From: DMER64 sp964554535
GTDB taxonomy: Bacteria; Bacteroidota; Bacteroidia; Bacteroidales; UBA932
Length of the DNA: 64,000 bases
Direction: 5' to 3'
Assembly (NCBI GenBank): GCA_964554535.1
Contig: CAZKPB010000001.1
Coordinates: 124,001 to 188,000 of the forward strand
Made by a program: the position numbers and the translations under genes. Shown one piece after another: positions 33,660 to 41,984 of this stretch. Numbering within the stretch: position 1 is the first letter of the stretch; every line of letters starts with the position of its first letter. The notes below the pieces were generated by a model. It was given only the letters and a program-made list of their open reading frames with translations. It searched no databases and was not told the origin of the DNA.

Positions 33660-34768
33660 TATACATACATATACCATTTTGCAAAACCTTCTGTAATTAC
33701 TGCAGCTTCTACTCTGTCACCCAAAGCAAGTTGCAGCAGGAGTATCTTATGGCCCTCAAGGCCGAGGCCTCCGCGCGCCGTAAAGAGACCGCCCCGCCCG
33801 CCACGCTTTACATAGGGGGAGGCACACCCACCCTGTACCCTGCCGCCGACCTGGCCTGCCTGGTGTCCCTGATAACGGCCCTGCAACCGAAAGGACAACC
33901 CCTGGAAGAAATTACCGTAGAAGCCAATCCGTCCGACATCACAACGGAATACTGCCGGACCCTGCGCCGGGCCGGCGTCACACGCCTGAGTCTGGGTATA
34001 CAGTCATTCAACGATGAGCTGCTGGGCTTTATGGGACGTCGTCACCGCAGTACACAGGCCTTGGAGGCGTACCATGCCGCGGCCGCCGTCTTTGACAACC
34101 TGAGCATAGATCTCATTTTTGGTTTTCCGCACCTCACGCAACAGGTCTGGGAACAGACGCTCTCGGCCGCCGTGGCGCTCAAGCCGGCGCATATCTCGGC
34201 CTACCAGCTCTCTCTGGAGGGGGATTGTGTTTGGGGCAAACTGTTGGCGGAGGGTAAGTTGGCGCTACCCGCAGAAGAAGATTCTGCTGCACAATACACC
34301 TTGCTGCAACAGATGCTCACCGGTGCGGGGTACCTCCAATATGAAATCTCCAACTTCTGTCTTCCGGGGTTTGAATCACGACACAACAGTGCGTACTGGC
34401 AACGCGTTCCCTATACCGGGCTGGGACCCGGGGCGCACTCGTTCAACGGGACCGACCGGTTCTGGAACGTTTGTAATGTCAAACGTTACATAGAAGAAAT
34501 TCGTGATAAAGGCATCCCACCCCGCCGTTATGACCGGCTCAACCCCACCGAAGCCGCCAGCGAACAGGTGATGCTTTCCCTGCGCACCACGCAGGGTCTG
34601 GACACCGCACTATACCGTAACTTATGGGGGGCACGCCGCACCGACCGCCTGTTACGTGCCGCGGCGCCGCTGGTGCAGGAAGGGAGGTTACGGGTGCAGG
34701 GGAACTATTTAAAAATAAATCCGCCACAGTATTTTGTAGCGGATTCACTTATAAGGGAGTTGTTTTAA
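33656..34768 (+). CDS. hemW: Radical SAM HemW-like protein
   Basis: 370 residues. [4Fe-4S] motif C9-x3-C13-x2-C16 right at the N-terminus (IYIHIPFCKTFCNYCSFY), GGGTPTLY, and the HemN C-terminal domain. HemW inserts heme into respiratory proteins; older annotations call it coproporphyrinogen III oxidase. The start is a TTG overlapping the previous stop (TTGA); the next Met would remove the cluster motif, so TTG or another non-ATG codon must be used. Expect translation coupled to the upstream gene. Confidence 0.93.
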   Translation: MIYIHIPFCKTFCNYCSFYSVTQSKLQQEYLMALKAEASARRKETAPPATLYIGGGTPTLYPAADLACLVSLITALQPKGQPLEEITVEANPSDITTEYCRTLRRAGVTRLSLGIQSFNDELLGFMGRRHRSTQALEAYHAAAAVFDNLSIDLIFGFPHLTQQVWEQTLSAAVALKPAHISAYQLSLEGDCVWGKLLAEGKLALPAEEDSAAQYTLLQQMLTGAGYLQYEISNFCLPGFESRHNSAYWQRVPYTGLGPGAHSFNGTDRFWNVCNVKRYIEEIRDKGIPPRRYDRLNPTEAASEQVMLSLRTTQGLDTALYRNLWGARRTDRLLRAAAPLVQEGRLRVQGNYLKINPPQYFVADSLIRELF

Positions 34769-34780
34769 TCTTCTTTGAAA

Positions 34781-36037
34781 TTATTCTCTGATGGCTTTGA
34801 TGCCGGGGAGTTCAATGCCTTCCAGATATTCCAGCATAGCCCCGCCACCGGTGGACACGTAGCTGACCTTCTTGGCGTAGCCCATTTGGGTAACGGCGGC
34901 CACGGAGTCACCGCCGCCTACCAGGGAGAAAGCGCCTTTTGCGGTAGCCTCGGCCACAAATTCCACCATCTGCAGGGTGCCTTTGGCAAAGTTGGGCATT
35001 TCAAATACACCGGCAGGACCGTTCCACAGAATGGTCTTGGAGTTGAGAATGACTTCTCTCCAAGAGGCCATGGCTTTGGGACCGGCGTCCATACCCATCC
35101 AGCCGTCGGGAATCTGGTCAATGGGGCACACCTGAGCATTGGCGTTGTTGTCAAAAGCATCGGCAACAACCACGTCTTCCGACAAGAAAAGTTTCACGCC
35201 TTTAGCTTTGGCTTTAGCCATGATATCCAGAGCCAACGGCAACTGGTCGTCCTCACAGAGTGATGTACCGATCTTGCCGCCTTGAGCCTTGATAAAGGTA
35301 AAGCCCATGCCGCCGCAAATAATCATATTGTCCACCTTGTCAAGCAAATGTTCAATAATGCCAATCTTGCTGGACACTTTGGCACCGCCCAATAAAGCGG
35401 TAAGAGGATGTTCGGGAGATGTCAGCACTTTGTCAATGGCTTTGATTTCACCTTCCATTACATAACCAAACATTTTGTCGTTGGGGAAATATGCGGCAAT
35501 AAGGGTAGTGGAGGCGTGTGCGCGATGTGCGGTGCCAAAGGCATCGTTGATGTAGCAATCTGCATAGGAGGCCAGCGTCTTGGTGAATTTTTTCTGGCTT
35601 TCTTTTACCACGGCTTTGGCGGCCTTCTTTTCTTCATCAGAAGCGTCTTCTGCCAATCCGCGGGGTTTGCCTTCTTCCTCGGCATAAAAACGGAGGTTTT
35701 CAAGCAGCAACACCTGACCGGGTTTAAGAGTGGCAGCCATATTGGCGGCCTCAGCGCCCATACAGTCGGGGGCAAACAGAATAGAGGTGCCTAATTGTTT
35801 TTCCACTTCCGGGATTATGTGACGCAAAGAGAATTTGTCTTCCGCTTTTTTGGGACGTCCCAGATGAGACATAATTACCAGACTGCCGCCGCCGGCCAAA
35901 ACTTTTTTCAAAGTGGGAATGGCTGCACGGATACGGGTGTTGTCGGTTACTTCAAATTGTGCGTTCAAAGGCACATTAAAATCTACGCGTACAATGGCGC
36001 GTTTTCCGGTAAAATCGTAAGTACTGATGTTTTGCAT
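34781..36037 (-). CDS. pgk: Phosphoglycerate kinase
   Basis: 418 residues from the ATG at 36037 (MQNISTYDFTGKRAIVRVDF); the upstream start at 36061 lies on the promoter box. RVDFNVPLN, MSHLGRPK, and the nucleotide region GGGDSVAAV near the end are all conserved. Catalyses 1,3-bisphosphoglycerate + ADP to 3-phosphoglycerate + ATP in glycolysis. Convergent with hemW, 12 bp apart. Confidence 0.97.
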   Translation of the reverse strand: MQNISTYDFTGKRAIVRVDFNVPLNAQFEVTDNTRIRAAIPTLKKVLAGGGSLVIMSHLGRPKKAEDKFSLRHIIPEVEKQLGTSILFAPDCMGAEAANMAATLKPGQVLLLENLRFYAEEEGKPRGLAEDASDEEKKAAKAVVKESQKKFTKTLASYADCYINDAFGTAHRAHASTTLIAAYFPNDKMFGYVMEGEIKAIDKVLTSPEHPLTALLGGAKVSSKIGIIEHLLDKVDNMIICGGMGFTFIKAQGGKIGTSLCEDDQLPLALDIMAKAKAKGVKLFLSEDVVVADAFDNNANAQVCPIDQIPDGWMGMDAGPKAMASWREVILNSKTILWNGPAGVFEMPNFAKGTLQMVEFVAEATAKGAFSLVGGGDSVAAVTQMGYAKKVSYVSTGGGAMLEYLEGIELPGIKAIRE

Positions 36038-36060
36038 ATTGGTCCAATATTTTTGTGGCA

Positions 36061-36088
36061 CAAAGATACATTTTTTTACATATCTTTG
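36061..36088. promoter_or_regulatory. Back-to-back promoters for pgk and an rRNA methyltransferase
   Basis: Minus box TATCTTTG (36068-36061), 23 nt before the pgk ATG at 36037. Plus box TATCTTTG (36081-36088), 4 nt before the ATG at 36093. Gap 12 bp. The two boxes are identical. Confidence 0.65.
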
Positions 36089-36092
36089 GCTA

Positions 36093-36998
36093 ATGCAACT
36101 ATTATGCCCTACCTCCTGGCCCGACTACCAACTGCTTGACAGCGGCAACGGAGAAAAAATAGAACGTTTTGGCCACTGTGTCCTTATCCGTCCCGAGCCC
36201 AAGGCCTTGTGGACTCCATCCCGGACACAGGTTCAATGGCTGGAGCAGGCGCATTACCATTTTGTACCCGGAGCCGGTTTTTCCAATGCCGGCAAAGAAG
36301 ACAGCGGCACCTGGAAACCACTGCAAAAAGCCCCCGAACAATGGGTCATTTCCTATAAAAAAGACGGTCTGGACTTCAAAATGAAACTGGGCCTTACCGC
36401 GTTTAAACACGTGGGTGTCTTTCCCGAGCAGGCCCCCAACTGGGATTTTATCTACAGCCAGACACGCCGCCTGGTAGACAACGGTGTGAACCGACCCAAA
36501 GTGCTCAACCTCTTTGCCTATACCGGAGGTGCTTCTCTGGCGGCCTGTGCCGCGGGAGCACAGGTGGTGCACTTGGACGCCGTGTCACAGGTACTCTCTT
36601 GGGGACGGCAAAATATGGAATTGAGCGGTCTGGACGGCATACGCTGGATGCTGGAAGATGCCGGCAAATTTGTACAGCGTGAAGCCCGCCGCGGCAATGT
36701 GTATCAGGGTCTGATACTTGACCCGCCCGCCTACGGTCACGGTCCTAACGGGGAACGCTGGAAACTGGACCAGCGGCTATTTACCCTGCTGGAGGACTGC
36801 AACGCCATATTGGACAATAACGGCCCGGCCTTTCTGGTGCTGAACCTTTATTCCAACGGTTATTCGGCCCTTCTGGCAGACTCGTTGGTCAAAAAGGCTT
36901 TTAACCGCACGGGGGAATATACTTTTGGAGAATTGTTTTTGGAAGACCCGTTTGACAAACGGCTTCCGCTCAGCGTGTTTTCACGCTTAACCTTTTAA
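36093..36998 (+). CDS. Class I SAM-dependent (23S rRNA cytosine-type) methyltransferase
   Basis: 301 residues from the ATG at 36093 that sits 4 nt after a promoter box; 22 further in-frame upstream codons overlap the divergent pgk promoter and are unlikely to be translated. SAM motif KVLNLFAYTGGASLAACAAG, then DAVSQVLSWGRQNMELSGL and catalytic LILDPPAYGHG. This pattern matches the RlmI/RlmK-type methyltransferase core (COG1092-like) without its PUA domain. Target base not known. lgt follows after 12 nt. Confidence 0.85.
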   Translation: MQLLCPTSWPDYQLLDSGNGEKIERFGHCVLIRPEPKALWTPSRTQVQWLEQAHYHFVPGAGFSNAGKEDSGTWKPLQKAPEQWVISYKKDGLDFKMKLGLTAFKHVGVFPEQAPNWDFIYSQTRRLVDNGVNRPKVLNLFAYTGGASLAACAAGAQVVHLDAVSQVLSWGRQNMELSGLDGIRWMLEDAGKFVQREARRGNVYQGLILDPPAYGHGPNGERWKLDQRLFTLLEDCNAILDNNGPAFLVLNLYSNGYSALLADSLVKKAFNRTGEYTFGELFLEDPFDKRLPLSVFSRLTF

Positions 36999-37010
36999 CG
37001 GATTGTTGTT

Positions 37011-37859
37011 ATGACACCTATCAGCATTTTTTGGGACGTGGATCCCGTCATCTTTTCTATAGGAGCCCTTCACATCAGGTATTACAGCTTGTGCTTTGTG
37101 GTTGCCTTTACCATAGGCTATCTGTATTTCAAGTATTTCTTCAAACGGGAAGGCGTTCCGGAAACACTGCTGGACCCGCTGTTATATACCTTGATCCTGG
37201 GCACCCTTATTGGAGCCCGTCTGGGCCACTGCCTCTTCTATGAACCCGACTACTACCTGGCCCATCCGGTAAAAATCCTGTATGTTTGGGAAGGGGGTCT
37301 GGCTTCCCATGGAGGAGCCATTGCCCTGTTGTTTGCCATGTGGTGGTTTGCCAACCATTACGGCAAGAAAAACCGCTTCAGTTTTCTCTGGCTGATGGAC
37401 CGCCTGGGTATTACAGTGGCTCTGGCCGGCTTCTTTATCCGTTTTGGGAACCTGATGAACTCGGAAATTTACGGCCACGTGACCGATTTGCCCTGGGGCT
37501 TTGTGTTTGCCCGCAACGGAGAGTTGATGCCCAAACATCCCACACAACTTTATGAAGGGCTGGCTTACCTGCTGCTGTTTGGAGCGCTCATCACCCTGTA
37601 CCGTCACAAACTGCCCAAACTCAAAGAAGGTACCCTCTTTGGCATTTTCCTGCTGGTGCTCTTCAGTGCCCGATTCTTTATTGAATACGTAAAAGAACCC
37701 CAGGTGGGGTTTGAAGAAGGGATGCTGCTCAATATGGGACAACTGCTAAGTATTCCGTTTATCATTGCAGGTGCCGTGCTGTTGCTGTACAGCATAATGA
37801 AAGGAAAGCCGGCCTTGCGACCGGCTGTTCCCATAGCCCAAAAGTCCAAAAAGGCTTAA
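37011..37859 (+). CDS. lgt: Prolipoprotein diacylglyceryl transferase
   Basis: 282 residues with seven membrane helices. RIGARLGHC-like GARLGHCLFYEPDYY, GGLASHGGAIAL, the Lgt signature FFIRFGNLMNSEIYGHVTD, and HPTQLYEGLAYL. It attaches diacylglycerol to the lipobox Cys of prolipoproteins, such as the many encoded in this window. Its last 4 bp overlap the convergent frr stop. Confidence 0.96.
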   Translation: MTPISIFWDVDPVIFSIGALHIRYYSLCFVVAFTIGYLYFKYFFKREGVPETLLDPLLYTLILGTLIGARLGHCLFYEPDYYLAHPVKILYVWEGGLASHGGAIALLFAMWWFANHYGKKNRFSFLWLMDRLGITVALAGFFIRFGNLMNSEIYGHVTDLPWGFVFARNGELMPKHPTQLYEGLAYLLLFGALITLYRHKLPKLKEGTLFGIFLLVLFSARFFIEYVKEPQVGFEEGMLLNMGQLLSIPFIIAGAVLLLYSIMKGKPALRPAVPIAQKSKKA

Positions 37860-38422
37860 ACGGTCATAATTTCTTTTTCCTTGGCTGCCAGGACTTCATC
37901 CACTTTTTTGGAGAAGGTGTCCACGTCTTTCTGGATGAGGGCCTCGGTATCTTTGGCCACGTCTTCCGACAAACCGTCCTTCTGATATTTCTTCAATATA
38001 TCCACACCGTCACGCCGGGCATTGCGAATGCTGACTTTGGCGTTTTCTCCTTCTGCACGGGCTTTTTTTACCAAGTCCTTACGACGTTCTTCCGTTAGCG
38101 GGGGTACCTGAATACGGATGATTTCCCCGTTATTTTGCGGGGTAAAACCCAAATTGGCCGCCATAATGGCTTTTTCTATAGCGCTGATCAAGTGCTTTTC
38201 CCAGGGTTGAATGACCATTGTGCGTGCATCCGGAACCGCAATACTGGCTACCTGAGGCAGCGGAGTGGGTGACCCGTAATAATCTACCAGCACCCCGGTA
38301 AAGATAGAGGGATTGGCTTTCCCTACACGGTAGGTGGAAAGTTCACCGCTCAAATATTCCACCGCTTTCTGCATTTTGTCCTTGGCCTGTGCCTGAACTT
38401 TTTTGGCATCGTTAATGTCCAT
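37856..38422 (-). CDS. frr: Ribosome recycling factor
   Basis: 188 residues, standard RRF length. YRVGKANPSIFTGVLVDYYG, PLPQVASIAVPDARTMVIQPW and VPPLTEERRKDLVKKARAEG are near-invariant family stretches. With EF-G it splits post-termination ribosomes. Follows pyrH by 24 nt, the common pyrH-frr pairing. Confidence 0.97.
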   Translation of the reverse strand: MDINDAKKVQAQAKDKMQKAVEYLSGELSTYRVGKANPSIFTGVLVDYYGSPTPLPQVASIAVPDARTMVIQPWEKHLISAIEKAIMAANLGFTPQNNGEIIRIQVPPLTEERRKDLVKKARAEGENAKVSIRNARRDGVDILKKYQKDGLSEDVAKDTEALIQKDVDTFSKKVDEVLAAKEKEIMTV

Positions 38423-38446
38423 ATTATATAGTATTTAATTGTTCGC

Positions 38447-39154
38447 TTATGCTATGGTAGTTCCAATGGATTCCCCCTGCAGCAACCGTATAAGGTTTTG
38501 CGGATTATTCATATCAAACACCACCACCGGCATCTTGTTTTCCTGACACAGCGTAAAGGCCGTCCGGTCCATAATGCGCAGGTTTTTTTGCAACGCCTGC
38601 TCAAAGGTAAGGCTGTCAAATTTCACGGCCAATGGATCTTTTTCCGGGTCCGCCGTATACACGCCGTCCACACGGGTCCCTTTCAAAAACGCGCTGGCCT
38701 GCAATTCCACCGCCCTCAGGGCCGAAGCCGAATCCGTGGTAAAGAACGGATTGCCCGTGCCTCCCGCCACAAGGGCCACCACCCCCTGCTGCATTTGTTC
38801 TATGACGTATCGGCTCCGGTAATAAGTGGCAAACGATTCCATAGGAGTGGCGGAAAAGACCTGGGCCTTCACCCCTTTGGATTCCAGAGCGCCGCAAAGC
38901 GCCAGGGAATTGATGGTGGTGGCCAGCATGCCCATTTTGTCTCCGGCCACACGGTCAAAACCCTGCGCCACACCGGCCAGGCCTCGGAAAATATTGCCTC
39001 CACCCACCACAATGGCTATTTGCGTGCCCAGTTGTACGGCACGTGCAATTACGGCAGCGTATTGCTCCAGCACGGCGGCATCTATGCCCTGTCCGTCCGG
39101 ACCGCCCAGGCTCTCGCCGCTAAGTTTTAAAAGGATACGTGGATATTTACTCAT
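38447..39154 (-). CDS. pyrH: UMP kinase
   Basis: 235 residues, amino-acid-kinase fold. LKLSGESLGG, IAIVVGGGNIFRG, ADKMGMLATTINSLAL-type GDKMGMLATTINSLALCGAL, and DGVYTADPEKDP. Phosphorylates UMP to UDP. The ATG lies 4 nt after a TAACTTTG box, so the pyrH-frr message is probably leaderless. Confidence 0.97.
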   Translation of the reverse strand: MSKYPRILLKLSGESLGGPDGQGIDAAVLEQYAAVIARAVQLGTQIAIVVGGGNIFRGLAGVAQGFDRVAGDKMGMLATTINSLALCGALESKGVKAQVFSATPMESFATYYRSRYVIEQMQQGVVALVAGGTGNPFFTTDSASALRAVELQASAFLKGTRVDGVYTADPEKDPLAVKFDSLTFEQALQKNLRIMDRTAFTLCQENKMPVVVFDMNNPQNLIRLLQGESIGTTIA

Positions 39155-39158
39155 ACGA

Positions 39159-39187
39159 CAAAGTTAAAAAAATCTTCGTTATCTTTG
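39159..39187. promoter_or_regulatory. Back-to-back leaderless promoters for pyrH-frr and sdhC
   Basis: Minus box TAACTTTG (39166-39159), 4 nt before the pyrH ATG. Plus box TATCTTTG (39180-39187), 4 nt before the sdhC ATG. Gap 13 bp. The whole space between the two start codons is 37 bp. Confidence 0.7.
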
Positions 39188-39191
39188 CGGT

Positions 39192-39845
39192 ATGGCACGC
39201 TCTGTTGTAAAGAAAGTAATAATGAGCCTCAGCGGGCTTTTTCTCATATCCTTCCTGACGGTTCACATGGCCGCCAACTTGTGCGTATTGTGGGGAGAAC
39301 CGGTATATACGGCCGTCTGCGATTTTATGGGGACCAATCCGTTTGTCAAAACAATGGTACCCGTATTGGCTGCCGGCTTTGTCATTCACATAGTCTACGC
39401 CTTTATTCTGGGGGTGCACAACCTGCGTGCCTCACGCCACAGCATGGTGCGCTACCAATCCGGCAACCGCTCACGCACGGCTGAGAGCGTATGGGGCTCC
39501 TGGGCTGCACGCAATATGCTGGTGCTGGGAATCATTGTATTGGGATTGCTGGCTTTTCATCTGTCCCAGTTCTGGGCTCAGATGCAGTGGCGGGAATTTA
39601 CCGGGGGAACGCCCATGAACGGCTACACGCTGGTTACCACCCAATTTGCCCGCCCCGGTGTGGCCATTGCCTATCTGATCTGGTTAACGGCCCTGTGGTT
39701 TCACCTCAACCACGGCTTCTGGTCCGCCTTCCAAAGCATAGGCCTGAGCACTCCAAAACTGCTGCCCTGGATGCGCATTGCCTCTCTGGCCGTATCCACC
39801 GTACTCTGCGGAGGATTTGCCACCGTGGTGATTTATTGTCTGTGA
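39192..39845 (+). CDS. sdhC: Succinate dehydrogenase / fumarate reductase cytochrome b subunit
   Basis: 217 residues, five membrane helices, of the single-anchor Bacteroidota type that binds two b hemes. Helix His residues are retained: FLTVHMAANL, FVIHIVYAF, LLAFHLSQFW, LWFHLNHGFWSAFQ. It anchors SdhAB/FrdAB and exchanges electrons with menaquinone. Normally followed by the flavoprotein and iron-sulfur genes; here the next gene is convergent DUF3109, so sdhC stands alone. 3' overlap with DUF3109 is 13 bp. Confidence 0.92.
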   Translation: MARSVVKKVIMSLSGLFLISFLTVHMAANLCVLWGEPVYTAVCDFMGTNPFVKTMVPVLAAGFVIHIVYAFILGVHNLRASRHSMVRYQSGNRSRTAESVWGSWAARNMLVLGIIVLGLLAFHLSQFWAQMQWREFTGGTPMNGYTLVTTQFARPGVAIAYLIWLTALWFHLNHGFWSAFQSIGLSTPKLLPWMRIASLAVSTVLCGGFATVVIYCL

Positions 39846-40402
39846 GCGGCCGCCTGTTCCATAGCCCGGTAGGCTTCCTCTCCAAAACGCTTGATGAGCG
39901 GCTCCTTTAAAAATTGATATACCTTAATGCCCAGGGCCTGCCCCTTGTCACAAGCCTGATGGCACAAATACCAGCGGTGGTAGTTGAGCGCCAGCGTGTC
40001 CTTGTCTATTTTTTGTACCCTTATGGGATACAGCCAACACGATATGGGCTTGCGGAACGTGGTATCGCCCCTGCTCCAGGCACGCTCAATGGCACACATA
40101 CAGGCCCCGTTTTCAAAAAAGGCGTAGGCACATTCCCTTCCCTTGATTAAAGGGGTCACACGGTCCCCGTCACAGTCCTCTACCCAGGCTCCCTGTTGCG
40201 TTACGGCCTCTATGCCTGCGCGCTGCATATACGGTTGGTAGACCTCCCACTCTTTTTCCAGCAGGTCACACTCCTCCTTCTCCAGCGGTGCCCCGCTGTC
40301 TCCTTCCACACAGCAGATACCGCCGCATTGGTCACAGTCACAGCAAAAGTATTGGTCAAAAACGTCGTCGCTGACCAAAAGGTTGTCTTCTATAAGGTCC
40401 AT
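39833..40402 (-). CDS. DUF3109 family cysteine-rich protein
   Basis: 189 residues with a dense Cys cluster near the N-terminus (YFCCDCDQCGGICC, residues about 18-31), more Cys later (GRECAYAF, GACMCAIERAW, PISCWLYPIRV, YLCHQACD), the pattern of DUF3109. The family probably binds an iron-sulfur cluster or zinc; function is unknown. It may be co-transcribed from the lipoprotein gene 20 bp upstream. Confidence 0.88.
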   Translation of the reverse strand: MDLIEDNLLVSDDVFDQYFCCDCDQCGGICCVEGDSGAPLEKEECDLLEKEWEVYQPYMQRAGIEAVTQQGAWVEDCDGDRVTPLIKGRECAYAFFENGACMCAIERAWSRGDTTFRKPISCWLYPIRVQKIDKDTLALNYHRWYLCHQACDKGQALGIKVYQFLKEPLIKRFGEEAYRAMEQAAAHRQ

Positions 40403-40422
40403 AAGAAGGCGGCAACAACCGG

Positions 40423-40965
40423 TTACAGGGCTGTGGAATCCTGTACTGCGGGCATTTCTACCGTAGGTGTCTGGGGACGGTCAGGCACTTCTCTGTAGAA
40501 CGGGGAAGTGGTGTCTAATTTGAGATCCTGACCGTACTGCTTGGCCAGTTCATCCACAAAGCGGTTGACTTCCATAAGGCAGGAATTGACGGCAATATAC
40601 AAATTCATAGACGACGCATCATCGTTGGCTGTTTTGGTCAGTTTCATTGCGGCATCAAATAACCGGGCATTCGTATTATACCAGGCGGCAGCATAGTCCA
40701 GGTCTAATTTGACCATAGCCGTCTGCTGCTTCGCGGACATTTGTTCAAAGGTTTTGTCACGGTATTTATCGGCCTTCTGTGTCATTTGCGCACATTGCCG
40801 TGCAAACAGGTTCACAGAGTCCTGCAAAGAGAGCAGGTATTCTTTTTGGTCCGGATTGTCGTTAATCATTTCCGGAAACTCCAAGGCAAGTTGAGGGGCA
40901 TTTACGTGGCTGCAGGCAGCCAGTATAACAATAAATAGAAAAAATAATGTGCGTTTCATTTTCAT
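40423..40965 (-). CDS. Hypothetical lipoprotein
   Basis: 180 residues from the ATG at 40965 (a second ATG at 40959 is equally possible). Signal peptide ends in lipobox ILAAC, Cys near 18. The mature part is helical (LSLQDSVNLFARQCAQMTQK, then AAWYNTNARLFDAAMKLTK) with an acidic, Pro-rich C-terminus. Not recognised beyond that. A TATCTTTG box lies 15 nt upstream. Confidence 0.7.
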   Translation of the reverse strand: MKMKRTLFFLFIVILAACSHVNAPQLALEFPEMINDNPDQKEYLLSLQDSVNLFARQCAQMTQKADKYRDKTFEQMSAKQQTAMVKLDLDYAAAWYNTNARLFDAAMKLTKTANDDASSMNLYIAVNSCLMEVNRFVDELAKQYGQDLKLDTTSPFYREVPDRPQTPTVEMPAVQDSTAL

Positions 40966-40980
40966 TTCGTTTAACGGCTG

Positions 40981-40988
40981 CAAAGATA
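40981..40988 (-). promoter_or_regulatory. Promoter -7 box of the 180-residue lipoprotein
   Basis: TATCTTTG on the minus strand, 15 nt before the ATG at 40965 and downstream of the terminator at 41013-41040, so this gene is a separate transcription unit from the barrel gene. Confidence 0.6.
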
Positions 40989-41012
40989 ATGATTTTTGGC
41001 CAGCGATTGTAT

Positions 41013-41040
41013 AAAAAAAAGGGTGACCATCAGGTCACCC
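41013..41040 (-). terminator. Rho-independent terminator after the OM barrel gene
   Basis: Perfect 8 bp stem GGGTGACC/GGTCACCC with ATCA/TGAT loop, followed on the minus strand by eight T. It lies 25 nt past the stop at 41065 and ends the transcript of the coiled-coil lipoprotein and barrel genes. The plus side also has TCTTTTT, so it may work both ways. Confidence 0.9.
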
Positions 41041-41064
41041 TCTTTTTAATTATTTTTCCAGATA

Positions 41065-41949
41065 CTAGAAACGGAATCCAAATTTAAGTTGCGGGAAAGC
41101 AAAGAATTTGAACTGATGCTCGCAAGCATCAAATTCCTGGCCGTCGGCATACATACGGATAGCCGCATAGGAATATTGGAACGGACGTACCTCAAGAGCT
41201 ACATTCAGACCCGGAAGGAGATTGTATTCCACACCGGCGGTAATGGCTCCGGAAATTGCGTATTGCTCACCGGCGCGTGTATCCAAAGCGTAGAGTTCAA
41301 TGGGATCCGGTTGGCCCGGAATGTCCGTGTCTACGGTCATCCCCGTGTAGGGAAGGTAGGCTTGAATTCTAGCGTGCTGGAAACCACCCATGACACCGGC
41401 ATAAGGGAACAAACGACCGTTGCAGTTGTTGAAGTAGTATTCTGCACCAATGTTGGCAAAATACTTGTTGGTCACACGACCATCAACCCACTGTATGCCG
41501 CCCACATTCAAGTCTTCCATAGAAAGACCCGATTCCTGGGACAGGTCGTCGGCTCCAATGCGGATGCCGTCCGTGTAGTCACGCTGCGGGGTCATATCTA
41601 TTTGCATAGCGTACATAGCGGTAAGGGCCAGACGGTTGGTCACAAAGGCTTTCCCCTGTACCCCGGCAATATTTGCAATGGAGTTGTCGTTAAGACTACC
41701 CATATGCAGATATTTTCCTACACCGACAACGATGGGGTCAATACCCAGCTCGTTACTTGGCATATAGGAGGGCAACAGATAAGATAAACTTTGTGTTTCA
41801 AAGAACAACCCGCTTCCCAACACCGCCGAGACCTGTACTTGTCCCGCACGTGGAGCATACACTGCACTTCCAGAGCGTTCTGCGGGTTGCGCCTGAAGAG
41901 ACGCAACCGTGAGAACAGCTATTAGAAATATGCTAAGTTTTTTAATCAT
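41065..41949 (-). CDS. Outer-membrane beta-barrel protein, partner of the large lipoprotein
   Basis: 294 residues with a signal peptide (cleavage near VASLQAQ, residue 21) and alternating aromatic/polar strands throughout, ending in FPQLKFGFRF with terminal Phe, the BAM recognition signature. Strand pairs such as ANIGAEYYFNNCNGRLFPYA and GVEYNLLPGLNVALEV resemble small Bacteroidota porin-like barrels. It follows the 1049-residue lipoprotein by 35 nt and shares its terminator, so the two are probably one operon. The arrangement recalls the B. thetaiotaomicron BT1927-BT1926 surface-layer pair (from memory, not checked). Confidence 0.78.
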   Translation of the reverse strand: MIKKLSIFLIAVLTVASLQAQPAERSGSAVYAPRAGQVQVSAVLGSGLFFETQSLSYLLPSYMPSNELGIDPIVVGVGKYLHMGSLNDNSIANIAGVQGKAFVTNRLALTAMYAMQIDMTPQRDYTDGIRIGADDLSQESGLSMEDLNVGGIQWVDGRVTNKYFANIGAEYYFNNCNGRLFPYAGVMGGFQHARIQAYLPYTGMTVDTDIPGQPDPIELYALDTRAGEQYAISGAITAGVEYNLLPGLNVALEVRPFQYSYAAIRMYADGQEFDACEHQFKFFAFPQLKFGFRF

Positions 41950-41984
41950 TAGATGTGATTTCTTGTTCAGTACTACTTACGTAA

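Noticed and set aside
36027..36092. 22-codon N-terminal extension of the rRNA methyltransferase.
   Set aside because: It overlaps the pgk start region and both promoter boxes; the ATG at 36093 begins right after the box and matches the family N-terminus.
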